Shown: positions 26,612 to 35,646, numbered from the stretch's first letter. The stretch: DNA of 64,000 bases from CAXXOK01 sp964640955 (GCA_964640955.1 CAZXJI010000011.1:58694-122693), one strand, 5' to 3'. The notes: generated by a model not told the origin, from the letters alone. Program-made: numbers and translations.

Positions 26612-28209
26612 TGGAAAACGCCACTCGCATTGCAGCGCTCAAGCAACTGGAAGGCATGTCGGTGGAACAGAAACTGGGGCAGCTTTTTTGCATCAGTCTC
26701 GGTTCTACGAACGTAGACGCCGACTTTCTGGAGGCGGTGCGCCATTACCGCTTCGGCAACGCCAACCTGTTCGGTCTCAATATCCAGACGCTTCGCCAGG
26801 TGCGCAACATGACGGAGAACATCCAGCGAGAAATGCGCGAGGGCAGCGGCGGCATCGAGGCGTTGATCACCGTGGACGAGGAAGGCGGCAGCGCCTCCCA
26901 GTTCTCTTTTGGCGTCACAAAAATGCCGGGCAACTTTTCGCTGGGCGCGGCCAACGACGAGCATAATACCCGGCTGATGGGTCGAATTTTGGGCAACGAG
27001 CTGAGCGACGCGGGGTTCAATATGCTGCTCGGACCGGTGCTGGATCTGTGCCGTTCCCCGCTTAACCGCATCATCGGCGTGCGCGCCTTCAGCGACGCCC
27101 CCCTGCGCACGGCTGCGCTGGGCATAGCCTTCGCCCAGGGGGTGGAGGAGGGTGGGTGTGGCTGCACCTACAAGCATTTTCCCGGGCACGGAGCCGCCGT
27201 TATGAAGAACGCGCTGCCCATCAACGATCTGAACGAGGAAGCGTTGCTGAAGCTGGACGCCTACCCCTTCGGGAAAGCAATCGAGGCGGGCGCCAGCAGC
27301 ATCATGGTGGGGCACATCGCCCTGCCGGGGCTCTCCGAGGACAGTAGCCTGCTGCCCGCCAGCCTTTCCGAGCGGGTGATACACGATCTTCTGCGGGAAA
27401 AAATGGGCTTTCAGGGCGTGGTGATCGCAGACGGAGCCGTGGCCGAGCAATACCCCTTCGCCAAGGCTTCCCTGATGGCGTTTCAAGCGGGCACGGACAT
27501 CATCGTGCACAATTCCATCCGCCACCAGATCGTGGCGTGGAAAGCGCTGATGCACGCGCTGCAAAAGAACCGGATCACCGAGGAAGAACTGAACGAGCAT
27601 GTGCTGAGAATTCTGGAACTGAAAGCGCACGTGGAGGAATGCCGTCGTAACCGCCTTGTGCTCAATGATCTGGAAAAAGCCACGGTTATTCGCGGGACCA
27701 TGCAGAAAAGCGTTACGCTGCTGCGCGACCCTATGGGGCTCGTCCCCCTGGGAGGCCGGTTTAACCGTGCGCTGATCGTATCCCCGGTGCTGGAGAGCTT
27801 AAGCGTGCTGGACGGAAACACCAAGGAATTCGATACGTTCGGAGACCATATGGCACTCCTGTTCCCGCATGCCGAGGTGCGAAAGATCGCGTTGACGCCG
27901 ACCCGGGAAGAACGCGAGGCGCTGTACGAACTGGCGAAGGGCGCGGATTTGGTGGTGATCGGCAGTGAGAACGCCAACGAGTTTCCCTGCTACCTTGCGC
28001 TCGTCAACGATCTGGTGTCGATCAAGCCTACGGTGGTCGTTTCCCTGCGTTTCGCCTACGAGGCGGCGTTTATCGACCCGCGCGCCACGGTGCTTGGTGC
28101 GTTCACCTTCGTCAATCCGGCGATGGAAGCCGTGGCGGACGTGATTGCCGGTCGCCTGGAACCCAGGGGAGACCTGCCCATGCGCCTGCCGCAGTCCGCC
28201 GCCGATTGA
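26608..28209 (+). CDS. intracellular GH3 glycosidase (NagZ-like)
   Basis: A 533-residue cytoplasmic GH3 protein. The first 330 residues match the NagZ-type barrel: VDEEGG, then KHFPGHG (189-195) and the nucleophile Asp in VVIADGAV (Asp275). In true NagZ the KHFPGHG motif continues to an Asp-x-His acid/base dyad. Here those positions read Lys-Asn-Ala, so the usual proton donor is missing. A ~190-residue C-terminal domain follows. The GTG at 26608 overlaps the upstream stop (GTGA), and ATG 26611 is also possible; AAGGAGGG serves both. It is probably a beta-N-acetylhexosaminidase or related glycosidase working with GH20. Confidence 0.9.
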   Translation: MMENATRIAALKQLEGMSVEQKLGQLFCISLGSTNVDADFLEAVRHYRFGNANLFGLNIQTLRQVRNMTENIQREMREGSGGIEALITVDEEGGSASQFSFGVTKMPGNFSLGAANDEHNTRLMGRILGNELSDAGFNMLLGPVLDLCRSPLNRIIGVRAFSDAPLRTAALGIAFAQGVEEGGCGCTYKHFPGHGAAVMKNALPINDLNEEALLKLDAYPFGKAIEAGASSIMVGHIALPGLSEDSSLLPASLSERVIHDLLREKMGFQGVVIADGAVAEQYPFAKASLMAFQAGTDIIVHNSIRHQIVAWKALMHALQKNRITEEELNEHVLRILELKAHVEECRRNRLVLNDLEKATVIRGTMQKSVTLLRDPMGLVPLGGRFNRALIVSPVLESLSVLDGNTKEFDTFGDHMALLFPHAEVRKIALTPTREEREALYELAKGADLVVIGSENANEFPCYLALVNDLVSIKPTVVVSLRFAYEAAFIDPRATVLGAFTFVNPAMEAVADVIAGRLEPRGDLPMRLPQSAAD

Positions 28210-28256
28210 TCGGCGCTTTTCCGTTTTCACAGGTTTATCCAGAAAGGATGATCCGT

Positions 28257-28730
28257 ATGCCCGATATGCTGGCGCCCCTGCTGCAACTGCCTCCGCTCGC
28301 CCCCCTGCTGGGGGAATACGAAAAAAAGGGCATCCGTATCCGGCGCGCCATGGTGCCGGATATGCGCCGTGTTACCGGATGGGTACTCACGAATTTCGGC
28401 GAACATTGGGCCAGCGAATGCGAAATATGCTTCTCCCGCCGCCCGGTAAGCTGTTTCATCGCCGTTGAAGGCGGCGAAATCGCAGGTTTCGCCTGTTACG
28501 AGGCCACCAATCTTGACTTCTTCGGCCCGATCGGCGTGCTGGAAAGCCGGCGCTCCCTGGGCATCGGCAAAGGGCTGCTGATCGCCGCCCTGCACGGTAT
28601 GCGGGAAATGGGCTATGCCTATGCGATCATCGGCGGGGTCGGCCCCATACCTTTCTACGAAAAGACCGTCGGGGCCACCTTGATTCCCGAATCCTATCCG
28701 GGTATTTACGCGGACCTGCTTCCCGAATAA
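28257..28730 (+). CDS. GNAT family N-acetyltransferase
   Basis: A 157-residue acetyltransferase. The acetyl-CoA binding region is clear: CFIAVEGGEIAGFACYEA (strand beta 4), then VLESRRSLGIGKGLL with the R/Q-x-x-G-x-G/A loop, and a closing PIPFYEKTVGA segment. The ATG at 28257 is preferred over 28248 and 28206 because AGAAAGGA then sits at the right distance. It is third in the regulator-GH3-GNAT operon, so amino-sugar acetylation is an attractive guess, but the substrate cannot be read from sequence. Confidence 0.88.
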   Translation: MPDMLAPLLQLPPLAPLLGEYEKKGIRIRRAMVPDMRRVTGWVLTNFGEHWASECEICFSRRPVSCFIAVEGGEIAGFACYEATNLDFFGPIGVLESRRSLGIGKGLLIAALHGMREMGYAYAIIGGVGPIPFYEKTVGATLIPESYPGIYADLLPE

Positions 28731-28739
28731 GTCCGAAAA

Positions 28740-28790
28740 CCGCCGCCCCGCTCGCTCCACCGTGGAGGACGGGCGGGGCGGCGGCTTTTT
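28740..28790 (+). terminator. rho-independent terminator
   Basis: CCGCCGCCCCGC (28740-28751) pairs with GCGGGGCGGCGG (28773-28784), followed by CTTTTT. It ends the regulator-GH3-GNAT operon between convergent genes. Confidence 0.85.
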
Positions 28791-28843
28791 CCGTCTTTTC
28801 GGCGTTGCGTTCCGAACTACGGAATCCCGGCGGCGGAGCGCCG

Positions 28844-30184
28844 TTAAGAAACCGCCAGCTTCAACGTACGCCGTGCGAGCGTATCCGTATCCACGACGGG
28901 GAAATCTGTGATCGAGGTGGCGACCTTACCGCTAAAAGGTTCCCACCATTTTCGGTCGATCCCCGCAAAGCCGTTCGCCATACCCACAATAGAGCCGACC
29001 GTGGCGCCGTTGCAATCCGTGTCGAAACCCGACTGCACCGCCAGGCAAACGCTCTTCCCCAGGTCGCCTTCGCCGTAGAGCAGTGCCATGGCAACGATCA
29101 TGGCGTTGGAATCAGTGTAACACCAATCGAACTCTTTTCGGTCGTCGAACATTTCGTTGATAGCGCCCAAGGCGTCCTCCGCCGGATGTCCCTCCTCATA
29201 CCGGCGAAGCACCGTCAGCACGTCCGCCCGCAGGCGGGAACGGACGGGAATTTCGGCGAGGCCGGCCAGGAGGATATTCCTGCGATCGGCCGTGCAAGCC
29301 GCGACCGCCAACATGGCCGCCACGAACATTTCCCCATATACCCCGTTTTTCACATGGGAGATCACGGCGTCCCGCCAGGCCATTTCCGCGGCCGCTTTCG
29401 GGTTGCCGGGGTTTATGTAGCCGAACAGGTCGCCGCGAATTTGCGCGCCGATAAACTCCCGATAAGGGTTGCGGCGGGTCGCCGTTTCCGGGGGCAACAG
29501 ACCCAGCAGGGCGTTGCGATAGGCCACGCGCTCGGCGGTGCAGGTGGAAAACGCCGGTATCCACCTCAGCCACCCCTCCAGCACCTGTGCGGAAGAAAAG
29601 TCTCTTCCATAGGTTTCCAGAAGCTTTAGTGCGAATACCGTGTAATCCGTATCGTCATCCCGCGGGGCGACGCCTTCGATGGTATCCGCCAGCCAGCCCC
29701 GGACGTGAGGAGCCAGCGCCTCAAACTGCTCCGCGGGGAGATCGGCCTTGCGTATATAGCGGTTCATGGGATAGTTGTCGGAAGCGCGCAGCAGGGGCCG
29801 GATGCGTTCCCGCGCCCACAGCCCCTCAATGGGCTTACCCAGCAGACAGCCCGCGATGCGGCCCGTCCAGGCACCCTTGAGCCGGTCAAGCAGCTCTACC
29901 GTCCCGGGCGGGTCGTATTCGACGCTTTGTGTTTCCGGCAGCGCTTTTTGAATCTCCGCCCAGTTCGTGGGTTCCACGTAGGGAAACCCCGGCCTGCGGG
30001 GTGAAGCGAGCAACCGGGCGCCCAGCGCTTCGGCGTCGGCGTCGTCTTCCGGCGTGGCTGTCCGCTCTTTCAGACGCAGGCACGCTTCCCGCAGGGAGGC
30101 GACATCCAATCCCTCCCGATTCGCCTGCTCCCATTCCACGTCCATCGCTCTAGCGTATTTCAACCAGGCAAGTTCTTCGATCAC
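28844..30184 (-). CDS. ADP-ribosylglycohydrolase family protein
   Basis: A 446-residue protein with an all-helical ADP-ribosylglycohydrolase (DraG) domain from about residue 100. The metal-binding motifs are both present: GVAPRDDDTDYT in the middle and GFDTDCNGATVGSIVG near the C-terminus. These enzymes remove ADP-ribose or related groups; many members in sugar loci are of unknown substrate. The GTG at 30184 is preferred because GGGAGG lies eight bases upstream; GTG 30202 is an alternative. A consensus promoter lies just in front, giving a leader of about 28 bases. It is divergent from the oxidoreductase gene. Confidence 0.9.
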   Translation of the reverse strand: MIEELAWLKYARAMDVEWEQANREGLDVASLREACLRLKERTATPEDDADAEALGARLLASPRRPGFPYVEPTNWAEIQKALPETQSVEYDPPGTVELLDRLKGAWTGRIAGCLLGKPIEGLWARERIRPLLRASDNYPMNRYIRKADLPAEQFEALAPHVRGWLADTIEGVAPRDDDTDYTVFALKLLETYGRDFSSAQVLEGWLRWIPAFSTCTAERVAYRNALLGLLPPETATRRNPYREFIGAQIRGDLFGYINPGNPKAAAEMAWRDAVISHVKNGVYGEMFVAAMLAVAACTADRRNILLAGLAEIPVRSRLRADVLTVLRRYEEGHPAEDALGAINEMFDDRKEFDWCYTDSNAMIVAMALLYGEGDLGKSVCLAVQSGFDTDCNGATVGSIVGMANGFAGIDRKWWEPFSGKVATSITDFPVVDTDTLARRTLKLAVS

Positions 30185-30219
30185 CGCCGGCACCTCCCGC
30201 ACGTCTTATCTCCGGATCG

Positions 30220-30248
30220 ATTATAGCCGTCGGCCCCTGGCCTGTCAA
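30220..30248 (-). promoter_or_regulatory. consensus promoter of the ADP-ribosylglycohydrolase gene
   Basis: Read on the minus strand, TTGACA and TATAAT are perfect hexamers with a 17-base spacer. Confidence 0.85.
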
Positions 30249-30286
30249 CAAAATCGGAAAAATAACTTTAGATTCTGAAATAAATA

Positions 30287-30315
30287 TTGCAAATCACTGA
30301 CGATCTGCTTATAAT
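30287..30315 (+). promoter_or_regulatory. promoter of the Gfo/Idh/MocA gene
   Basis: TTGCAA (30287-30292) and TATAAT (30310-30315) are separated by 17 bases. A leader of about 100 bases follows before the ATG. Confidence 0.8.
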
Positions 30316-30422
30316 GATTCCTGAACGAGGCGCGTCGTCCGCAAACGACGCGCCGGGAAGCGTGAATCCTTAAGAATAACCGCAACTGAAAACAACGGCG
30401 CAAGCCGCCAAGGAGCAAAAGC

Positions 30423-31460
30423 ATGCAAGCCATCAACATCGCCATCGTTGGGGCGGGCGTTTGGGGCGATACCCACGCCGCCATCTACAAGGAACACCCC
30501 CTGGCCAACCCCGTCGCCATTTGCGACCTCAACGAGGCGCGCGCCCGCGCACTGGCAGAAAAATACGCCCTCCCAAAGGTATACACCAGCGTGGACGATA
30601 TGCTCGCCGCAGGCGGATTCGATGCGGTGTCCATCGTCACCCCCGATTTTCTGCACGCGGATATTGCCGTGAAGTGCGCCGCCGCACACAAACATCTGTT
30701 GATCGAAAAGCCGCTGGCCACCACGCGCGCGGACGTGTTCCGCATCGTGGAAGCGGCGCGGGCCAACGGCGTGCGCGTGATGGTGGACCTGCACAACCGC
30801 TGGAGCCCGCCCTTTGCCGAGGCGAAGCACCGCCTGGACGAGGGGGAACTGGGCACGCTGCGCAGCGCCTATTTCCGCCTGAACGATATCCAATGGGTCG
30901 CCACCGACATGCTCCCCTGGGCTGGACAATCCTCCATTCTGTGGTTCCTGGGCAGCCACAGTTTCGATACCCTTCAATGGTTGTTTCAGGATCGGGTGAC
31001 CCGGGTTTACGCTGTATCCGCTCGGGGCGTATTGGACCGGCTCGGCGTGCACACCGAGGACGTATACCAGAGCACACTGGAGTTTTCCCGGGGCGGCGTG
31101 GCGCAGATGGAAAACGGGTGGATCACGCCCAACGGGAATCCCTGTGTGAACGATATCAAGTGCACTCTCTGCGGAGACGCGGGAATGATCGCCATCGACG
31201 CGAGCAACCACAACCTGATCCAGCTGTATACCGAAGGGAAAACGGAGGTACCGGACGTGCTGGTGCGCAACCGCATCCATGGCCGCGTGAAAGGGTTTGC
31301 GTACGAAAGCATCCGTTCCTTCGTGGAACGGCTCGTCACCGGCGAGCCCTTCATTGTCAGTCTGGAGGATGCGGCGCGCACGTCGCTGGTCATCCTTGCG
31401 ATTATGGAATCCGCCGTCAACCGCATGCCGGTGGAAGTGGATTACGGGCCCCTGGCATAA
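30423..31460 (+). CDS. Gfo/Idh/MocA family oxidoreductase
   Basis: A 345-residue NAD(P)-dependent dehydrogenase. The N-terminal Rossmann fold carries GAGVWG (residues 10-15), and the conserved EKP motif with its catalytic Lys is in LLIEKPLATT (about 96-105). The C-terminal sheet domain contains WFLGSHSFDTLQWL with the family's conserved His-Asp pair. Members oxidise sugars, inositols or amino sugars, and the substrate here is unknown. CAAGGAGC lies before the ATG. It is transcribed alone, back to back with the ADP-ribosylglycohydrolase. Confidence 0.93.
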   Translation: MQAINIAIVGAGVWGDTHAAIYKEHPLANPVAICDLNEARARALAEKYALPKVYTSVDDMLAAGGFDAVSIVTPDFLHADIAVKCAAAHKHLLIEKPLATTRADVFRIVEAARANGVRVMVDLHNRWSPPFAEAKHRLDEGELGTLRSAYFRLNDIQWVATDMLPWAGQSSILWFLGSHSFDTLQWLFQDRVTRVYAVSARGVLDRLGVHTEDVYQSTLEFSRGGVAQMENGWITPNGNPCVNDIKCTLCGDAGMIAIDASNHNLIQLYTEGKTEVPDVLVRNRIHGRVKGFAYESIRSFVERLVTGEPFIVSLEDAARTSLVILAIMESAVNRMPVEVDYGPLA

Positions 31461-31663
31461 ACCGTGCCCGAATCCGAGTCTTCCGGAAGCACGATTGCCG
31501 TCCAGAAAACCGACTATAGGATCGGCGAAAACCAACCCGCACCGTGGCGCGGCGCACGACGCTGTTTTCTAACAGACATACCGTGCAACACAACGCGTTA
31601 AAAAGGACATGGCTGTCCTGAACCCCGAGATGCTCCTGCGAGTCCTTCTCTCCTTATAAAATC

Positions 31664-31715
31664 AAATCAGGTAACGGGCAGCCGTCCGTGGGTTCGAAGC
31701 TCACCCGCTCCGCCA
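31664..31715 (+). pseudogene. tRNA-Ser 3' fragment, second copy
   Basis: This copy aligns with 3084-3135 at about nine of ten bases and keeps the variable-arm hairpin, the T arm (GTGGG-TTCGAAG-CTCAC, one G-U pair), the acceptor strand CCGCTCC, discriminator G and CCA. The match begins just after the anticodon position and continues through the following terminator. There is no 5' half. Confidence 0.7.
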
Positions 31716-31722
31716 TTTATAA

Positions 31723-31751
31723 GGCCTTCCTCGTTTTGAGGAAGGCCGTTT
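31723..31751 (+). terminator. terminator behind the second tRNA fragment
   Basis: GGCCTTCCTC (31723-31732) pairs perfectly with GAGGAAGGCC (31738-31747), followed by GTTT. It is the same element as at 3143-3174. Confidence 0.7.
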
Positions 31752-31956
31752 CGCATCGCTTCCGCAGATGAGACCCTGGAGCTGTAATCCGGATGCGTGC
31801 AGATGCCGGCTGGAAACGAAAACCAACGGCGACCGCTGACATACTTTTGATTAGAACCCGTATCAGCCATCCCCCTCGGATAAAAATATCATATCTGGTC
31901 GATAAACGAAAATAAAAGACAGGTAGCTACCCCCCCTGTTTCGTAGTTCCGTACCC

Positions 31957-31984
31957 TTTACAGCTTTTGCCCCGATGATATACT
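31957..31984 (+). promoter_or_regulatory. promoter of the RbsA-type transporter operon
   Basis: A -35 TTTACA (31957-31962) and a -10 TATACT (31979-31984) have a 16-base spacer, with an added TG in front of the -10 element. Confidence 0.7.
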
Positions 31985-32025
31985 TAAGCCAGGAAAAACG
32001 AAACGAAAGAAGGTGTTGACTGTCG

Positions 32026-33567
32026 ATGGGCGATATCATCGTTAGCATGGAGCATATCTTCAAAAGTTTCCCGGGCGTAAAAGCGCTGGACGACGTGCAT
32101 TTCGAGCTTCGCTCGGGCGAGGTCATGGCCCTGCTGGGGGAAAACGGCGCGGGAAAAAGTACGCTGATGAAAGTGCTCAGCGGCGTATACGCCCGCGATG
32201 ACGGCCGTATGGAGATCTTCGGACAGGAATACGGCAACCTCACGCCCCGGCAGGCTCAGGAACTCGGCGTGGCGATCATCCATCAGGAACTGAACATGTG
32301 CCGGCACCTTTCCGTGGCGGAAAACATCTTCCTGGGCAGGGAAAAAACGCACATGCTGGCCCTGGCCAACCATGACATGGAAAAAGAGGCGCGCCGCATA
32401 CTCAATGAGCTGAAGATCGACCTCGACCCCCACAAGGTGGTGGGCGAGCTGCCGGTTTCCAAACAGCAGATGGTGGAGATTGCCAAAGCGCTGTCCACCA
32501 ACGCGCGCGTGCTGATCATGGACGAACCCACGTCCTCGCTGACCTCGCGGGAGATCGACGATCTTTTCCGTATCATCCGGGAAGTGAAGGCCAGGGGCTG
32601 CGGCATCGTGTATATCTCCCACCGGCTGGAGGAGCTGCAGTACATCGTGGACCGCGTAACCATCATGCGCGACGGCCACTACATCACCTCCATGGATTTC
32701 AGGGACACCACGATGGACGAGATCATTTCCTACATGGTGGGCCGCGAGATTACGGAAAAATTCCCGCGCGTCAGCTGTCGGAAGGGCCGCTGCGTGTTCG
32801 AGGTTAACCACCTGAACGCCGGACGCCTGGTGAGGGACGTGAGCTTCAAGCTGCACGAGGGCGAAATCGTCGGCTTTGCGGGCCTCATGGGCGCAGGCCG
32901 CACGGAAACCACGCGCGCCATATTCGGCGCGGACCCCAAGGAAAGCGGCGAAATCGTGCTGGACGGTCGTTCCGTGCACATCGGCAACGTAGCCGGCGCG
33001 ATCCGCGCGGGCATCGTGCTGGCGCCCGAGGATCGCAAGAAGGACGGGCTTTGCACCAAGCTTTCCATACGCCACAACATCGCCATGCCTAACCTGGACA
33101 CGATTTGCAACCGGATGGGCGTGATCCTGCGCGAACGCGAAACGGCCATGTGCGACAAGGCCGTGGAGAACCTGAAAATCAAAACGCCGTCCGTGGAAAA
33201 GGACGTGGCCACGCTGTCCGGCGGCAACCAGCAGAAGGTGGTCGTGGCCAAATGGCTGGCCCGCAACTCCCGCGTGGTGATGTTCGACGAGCCGACCCGC
33301 GGCATCGACGTGGCCGCCAAGGTGGAGATTTACCACCTGATGAACCAGCTAAAGCAGCAGGGCATCGCCGTGATGTTCGTCTCCTCCGAAATGCCGGAGG
33401 TCATGGGCATCGCCGATCGCATCATCGTCATGTGCGACGGGCGCATCACGGGCGAGATGAGCGCCGAGGAAGCCACCCAGGAAAAGATACTCACGCTTGC
33501 GACGCGGTTTGAAAAGAAAGTCTCCGCCGCCAACGGCGATAAAGGAGGAAACCCGAATGCTCACTAA
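32026..33567 (+). CDS. sugar ABC transporter ATPase, RbsA/MglA type (two nucleotide-binding domains)
   Basis: A 513-residue ATPase of the CUT2 family. The first domain has Walker A GENGAGKST, a signature-region LPVSKQQMVEIAKAL and Walker B VLIMDEPTSSL. The second has the usual altered Walker A of this family (GLMGAGRTE), the signature LSGGNQQKVVVAKWL and VVMFDEPTRGID. It powers uptake of a monosaccharide such as ribose, galactose, allose or an inositol. It overlaps the permease gene by 11 bases. The intact motifs contrast with the degenerate homologue at 38375. Confidence 0.96.
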   Translation: MGDIIVSMEHIFKSFPGVKALDDVHFELRSGEVMALLGENGAGKSTLMKVLSGVYARDDGRMEIFGQEYGNLTPRQAQELGVAIIHQELNMCRHLSVAENIFLGREKTHMLALANHDMEKEARRILNELKIDLDPHKVVGELPVSKQQMVEIAKALSTNARVLIMDEPTSSLTSREIDDLFRIIREVKARGCGIVYISHRLEELQYIVDRVTIMRDGHYITSMDFRDTTMDEIISYMVGREITEKFPRVSCRKGRCVFEVNHLNAGRLVRDVSFKLHEGEIVGFAGLMGAGRTETTRAIFGADPKESGEIVLDGRSVHIGNVAGAIRAGIVLAPEDRKKDGLCTKLSIRHNIAMPNLDTICNRMGVILRERETAMCDKAVENLKIKTPSVEKDVATLSGGNQQKVVVAKWLARNSRVVMFDEPTRGIDVAAKVEIYHLMNQLKQQGIAVMFVSSEMPEVMGIADRIIVMCDGRITGEMSAEEATQEKILTLATRFEKKVSAANGDKGGNPNAH

Positions 33568-34588
33568 ACGCCTCAATCCCATGCGCCGCTTCCTGGCCAT
33601 ACGCGGCATGGCGTCCGCGATGATCGCGTTTCTGGCGCTGATCCTCATCTACATCGTCTTCGGGCTGAGGAACCCCATGGTGTTTTCCGCCATGAACGTG
33701 CAGAACCTTCTGCGTTCCATGAGCAAGTACCTGATCATCGGCATCGGGCAGAGCTACATCATGATCACCGCCAACATCGACCTGTCCATCGGCTCGCAGG
33801 TCGGCATGGGCGCCATGATCTCCGCGACGCTCATGACCTACGGCGTCAACCCCGTGCTGGCGGCGTTGATCACCATCCTCTCCTGCCTCGTCATCGGATT
33901 CATCAACGGCCTGCTGGTGGGCAAGGCGCAGCTGCCGCCGTTCATCGCGACGCTGGGCACCATGTTCGTCGCCCGCGGCATCGCCTACATGATCAACAAC
34001 AACCGTAACACCGACGCCATCACCTCCGGCATCGGCAAGGAAGCCGGGGACTCGTTCCAAAACTTCTTCTACTACGGCAAAACCCTGGGCGTATACAATA
34101 CGTTCATCGTCGCCGTCATCGTATTCCTCCTCTTCTTCTTCCTGCTTTCCAAAACCCGCACCGGCCGCCACGTCTACGCCATAGGCTCCAACCCCGACGC
34201 GGCTAAGCTGTCCGGCGTAAGCATCTTCGTAACGACGACCAAGGCCTACATGGTTTCGGCCTTCTGCGCGGCCATCGTGGGGCTGATCCTGTGCGCGCAG
34301 GCCGGTATGGGCAACATGGAAGCCGGCAACATGTACGAAATGTACGCCGTGGCGGCGGGCGTTATCGGCGGCATCTCCCCCATGGGCGGCACCGGGTTGC
34401 TGCTGGGCACCTTCGCCGGCGCGGCCGTATGGCAGACGCTTGAAAACGGCCTGAACATGATCGGCGCGCAGGTGGGCCTGCAAAGAATCGTCATCGGCGT
34501 GATCGTGGTGTTCTCCGTGCTGCTGGACGTGGTGGTGCGCCGCGGCACCCGCAGGCGTTCCACCCGGCAGGCCGCGCCCGCAAAGTGA
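33557..34588 (+). CDS. sugar ABC transporter permease, RbsC/MglC type
   Basis: A 343-residue CUT2 permease with about nine to ten membrane helices. Family landmarks include ANIDLSIGSQVGMGAM in the second third and FMINNNRN-like and GGISPMGGTG segments. The ATG at 33557 is chosen because AAAGGAGG sits nine bases upstream; a frame back to 33497 has no SD. It forms the membrane channel with the ATPase before it and the binding protein after it. Confidence 0.95.
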   Translation: MLTKRLNPMRRFLAIRGMASAMIAFLALILIYIVFGLRNPMVFSAMNVQNLLRSMSKYLIIGIGQSYIMITANIDLSIGSQVGMGAMISATLMTYGVNPVLAALITILSCLVIGFINGLLVGKAQLPPFIATLGTMFVARGIAYMINNNRNTDAITSGIGKEAGDSFQNFFYYGKTLGVYNTFIVAVIVFLLFFFLLSKTRTGRHVYAIGSNPDAAKLSGVSIFVTTTKAYMVSAFCAAIVGLILCAQAGMGNMEAGNMYEMYAVAAGVIGGISPMGGTGLLLGTFAGAAVWQTLENGLNMIGAQVGLQRIVIGVIVVFSVLLDVVVRRGTRRRSTRQAAPAK

Positions 34589-34644
34589 ATTTATAAGCGC
34601 CACGAAGCGCTTGTAGAGAAATATAAACATAGGAGGTCCCACTT

Positions 34645-35565
34645 ATGAAGAAAACCCTCGCCATGATCCTGGCCCTCTGCCTGTGCCTCACCGTGTTCTC
34701 CGCGCTTGCGGAAACCGCCACGGTAACCGCCACCAAGGCCTGGAAGATCGCTCTGGTCACCATGGACTCCATCGACCAGCACTGGGTCAACCTGAACATC
34801 GGCGCGCAGGCCGAAGCCGAAAAGCTCGGCGTAACGGTAACCTTCATGTCTCCCAACACCAAGGACGACGCGCAGCAGATCGAGTGCGTGAACAACGCCG
34901 TCGCGGGCGGCTACGACGCCATTATGGTCGCCGCCAACGGCCCGGACGCCATCTCCTCCGCACTTGAGGAAGCCAAGGCCGCCGGCGTCAAGATCGTCTA
35001 CGTGGACTCTCCCGCGAACGTGGAAGCCGAAGCCACTTTCTCCACCGATAACCAGGCCGCCGGCAAGACCGCGGGCGAGACCATGCTCGCCGCCTTGACC
35101 GCCGCCGGGATCACGGAGGGCTCCATCGGCATCGTGAACGTGAACGCCGCCACGGATTCCACCGTGAAGCGCGAAGCCGGCTTCCGTTCCGCTTTCGAAG
35201 GCACCAGCTTCACCCTTCTTGAAACGCAGTACGGCGAAGGCGACGCGGCCAAGAGCCAGACCATTGCCGAGAACTACATCACGCAGGGCGTGGTGGGCAT
35301 CTTCGGCTGCAACGAAGGCTCCACCACCGGCACCGGCAACGCCATCAAGGCTTCCGGCGGGAGCATCATCGGCGTGGGCTTCGACAAGTCCGACGCGATC
35401 CTGAACCTGATCGAAGACGGTTATCTGCTGGCGACCATGGCCCAGAACCCCGACGTGATGGGCACGATGGGCGTGGACGCCTGCGTAGAAGCGCTTGAGG
35501 GCGCGGACCTCGGCGGCGTCGTAATCGACACCGGCGTAAGCGTGCTGACCAAATCCGCCGAATGA
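34645..35565 (+). CDS. sugar ABC transporter binding protein, RbsB/MglB type
   Basis: A 306-residue exported periplasmic-type binding protein (peripla_BP_4 family). The signal peptide ends SALA-ET with no lipobox. The mature protein has the paired Rossmann-like lobes: KIALVTMDSIDQHWVN, then DAIMVAANGPDAI, STDNQAAGKTAGETM, and the hinge segment FGCNEGSTTGTGNAIK. Trp and Asn/Asp positions fit sugar stacking, but the specific sugar is not readable. AGGAGG precedes the ATG. The operon ends at the terminator just downstream. Confidence 0.95.
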   Translation: MKKTLAMILALCLCLTVFSALAETATVTATKAWKIALVTMDSIDQHWVNLNIGAQAEAEKLGVTVTFMSPNTKDDAQQIECVNNAVAGGYDAIMVAANGPDAISSALEEAKAAGVKIVYVDSPANVEAEATFSTDNQAAGKTAGETMLAALTAAGITEGSIGIVNVNAATDSTVKREAGFRSAFEGTSFTLLETQYGEGDAAKSQTIAENYITQGVVGIFGCNEGSTTGTGNAIKASGGSIIGVGFDKSDAILNLIEDGYLLATMAQNPDVMGTMGVDACVEALEGADLGGVVIDTGVSVLTKSAE

Positions 35566-35580
35566 GCGGTTTCCCGTTCG

Positions 35581-35611
35581 GCGCCGGCCCTTTAAAAGGC
35601 CGGCGCTTTTT
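35581..35611 (+). terminator. rho-independent terminator of the transporter operon
   Basis: GCGCCGGCC (35581-35589) pairs with GGCCGGCGC (35598-35606), extended by CTTT/AAAG, and is followed by TTTTT. Confidence 0.88.
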
Positions 35612-35637
35612 CTCTCCGTCCGTTTTGGATCGCTTTA

Positions 35638-35646
35638 TGCTATACT
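35638..35646 (+). promoter_or_regulatory. extended -10 promoter of the two-component operon
   Basis: TGCTATACT is an extended -10 element 39 bases before the response-regulator ATG and just after the transporter terminator. The -35 region is poor, so activation may be needed. Confidence 0.5.

Larger units (their letters stand above)
31461..32025. other. intergenic region with second tRNA-Ser fragment and transporter promoter
   Basis: There is no gene in these 565 bases. It contains the diverged tRNA-Ser 3' fragment (31664-31715) and terminator (31723-31751). Further on is an AT-richer stretch with the promoter of the next operon (31957-31984). Confidence 0.6.
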
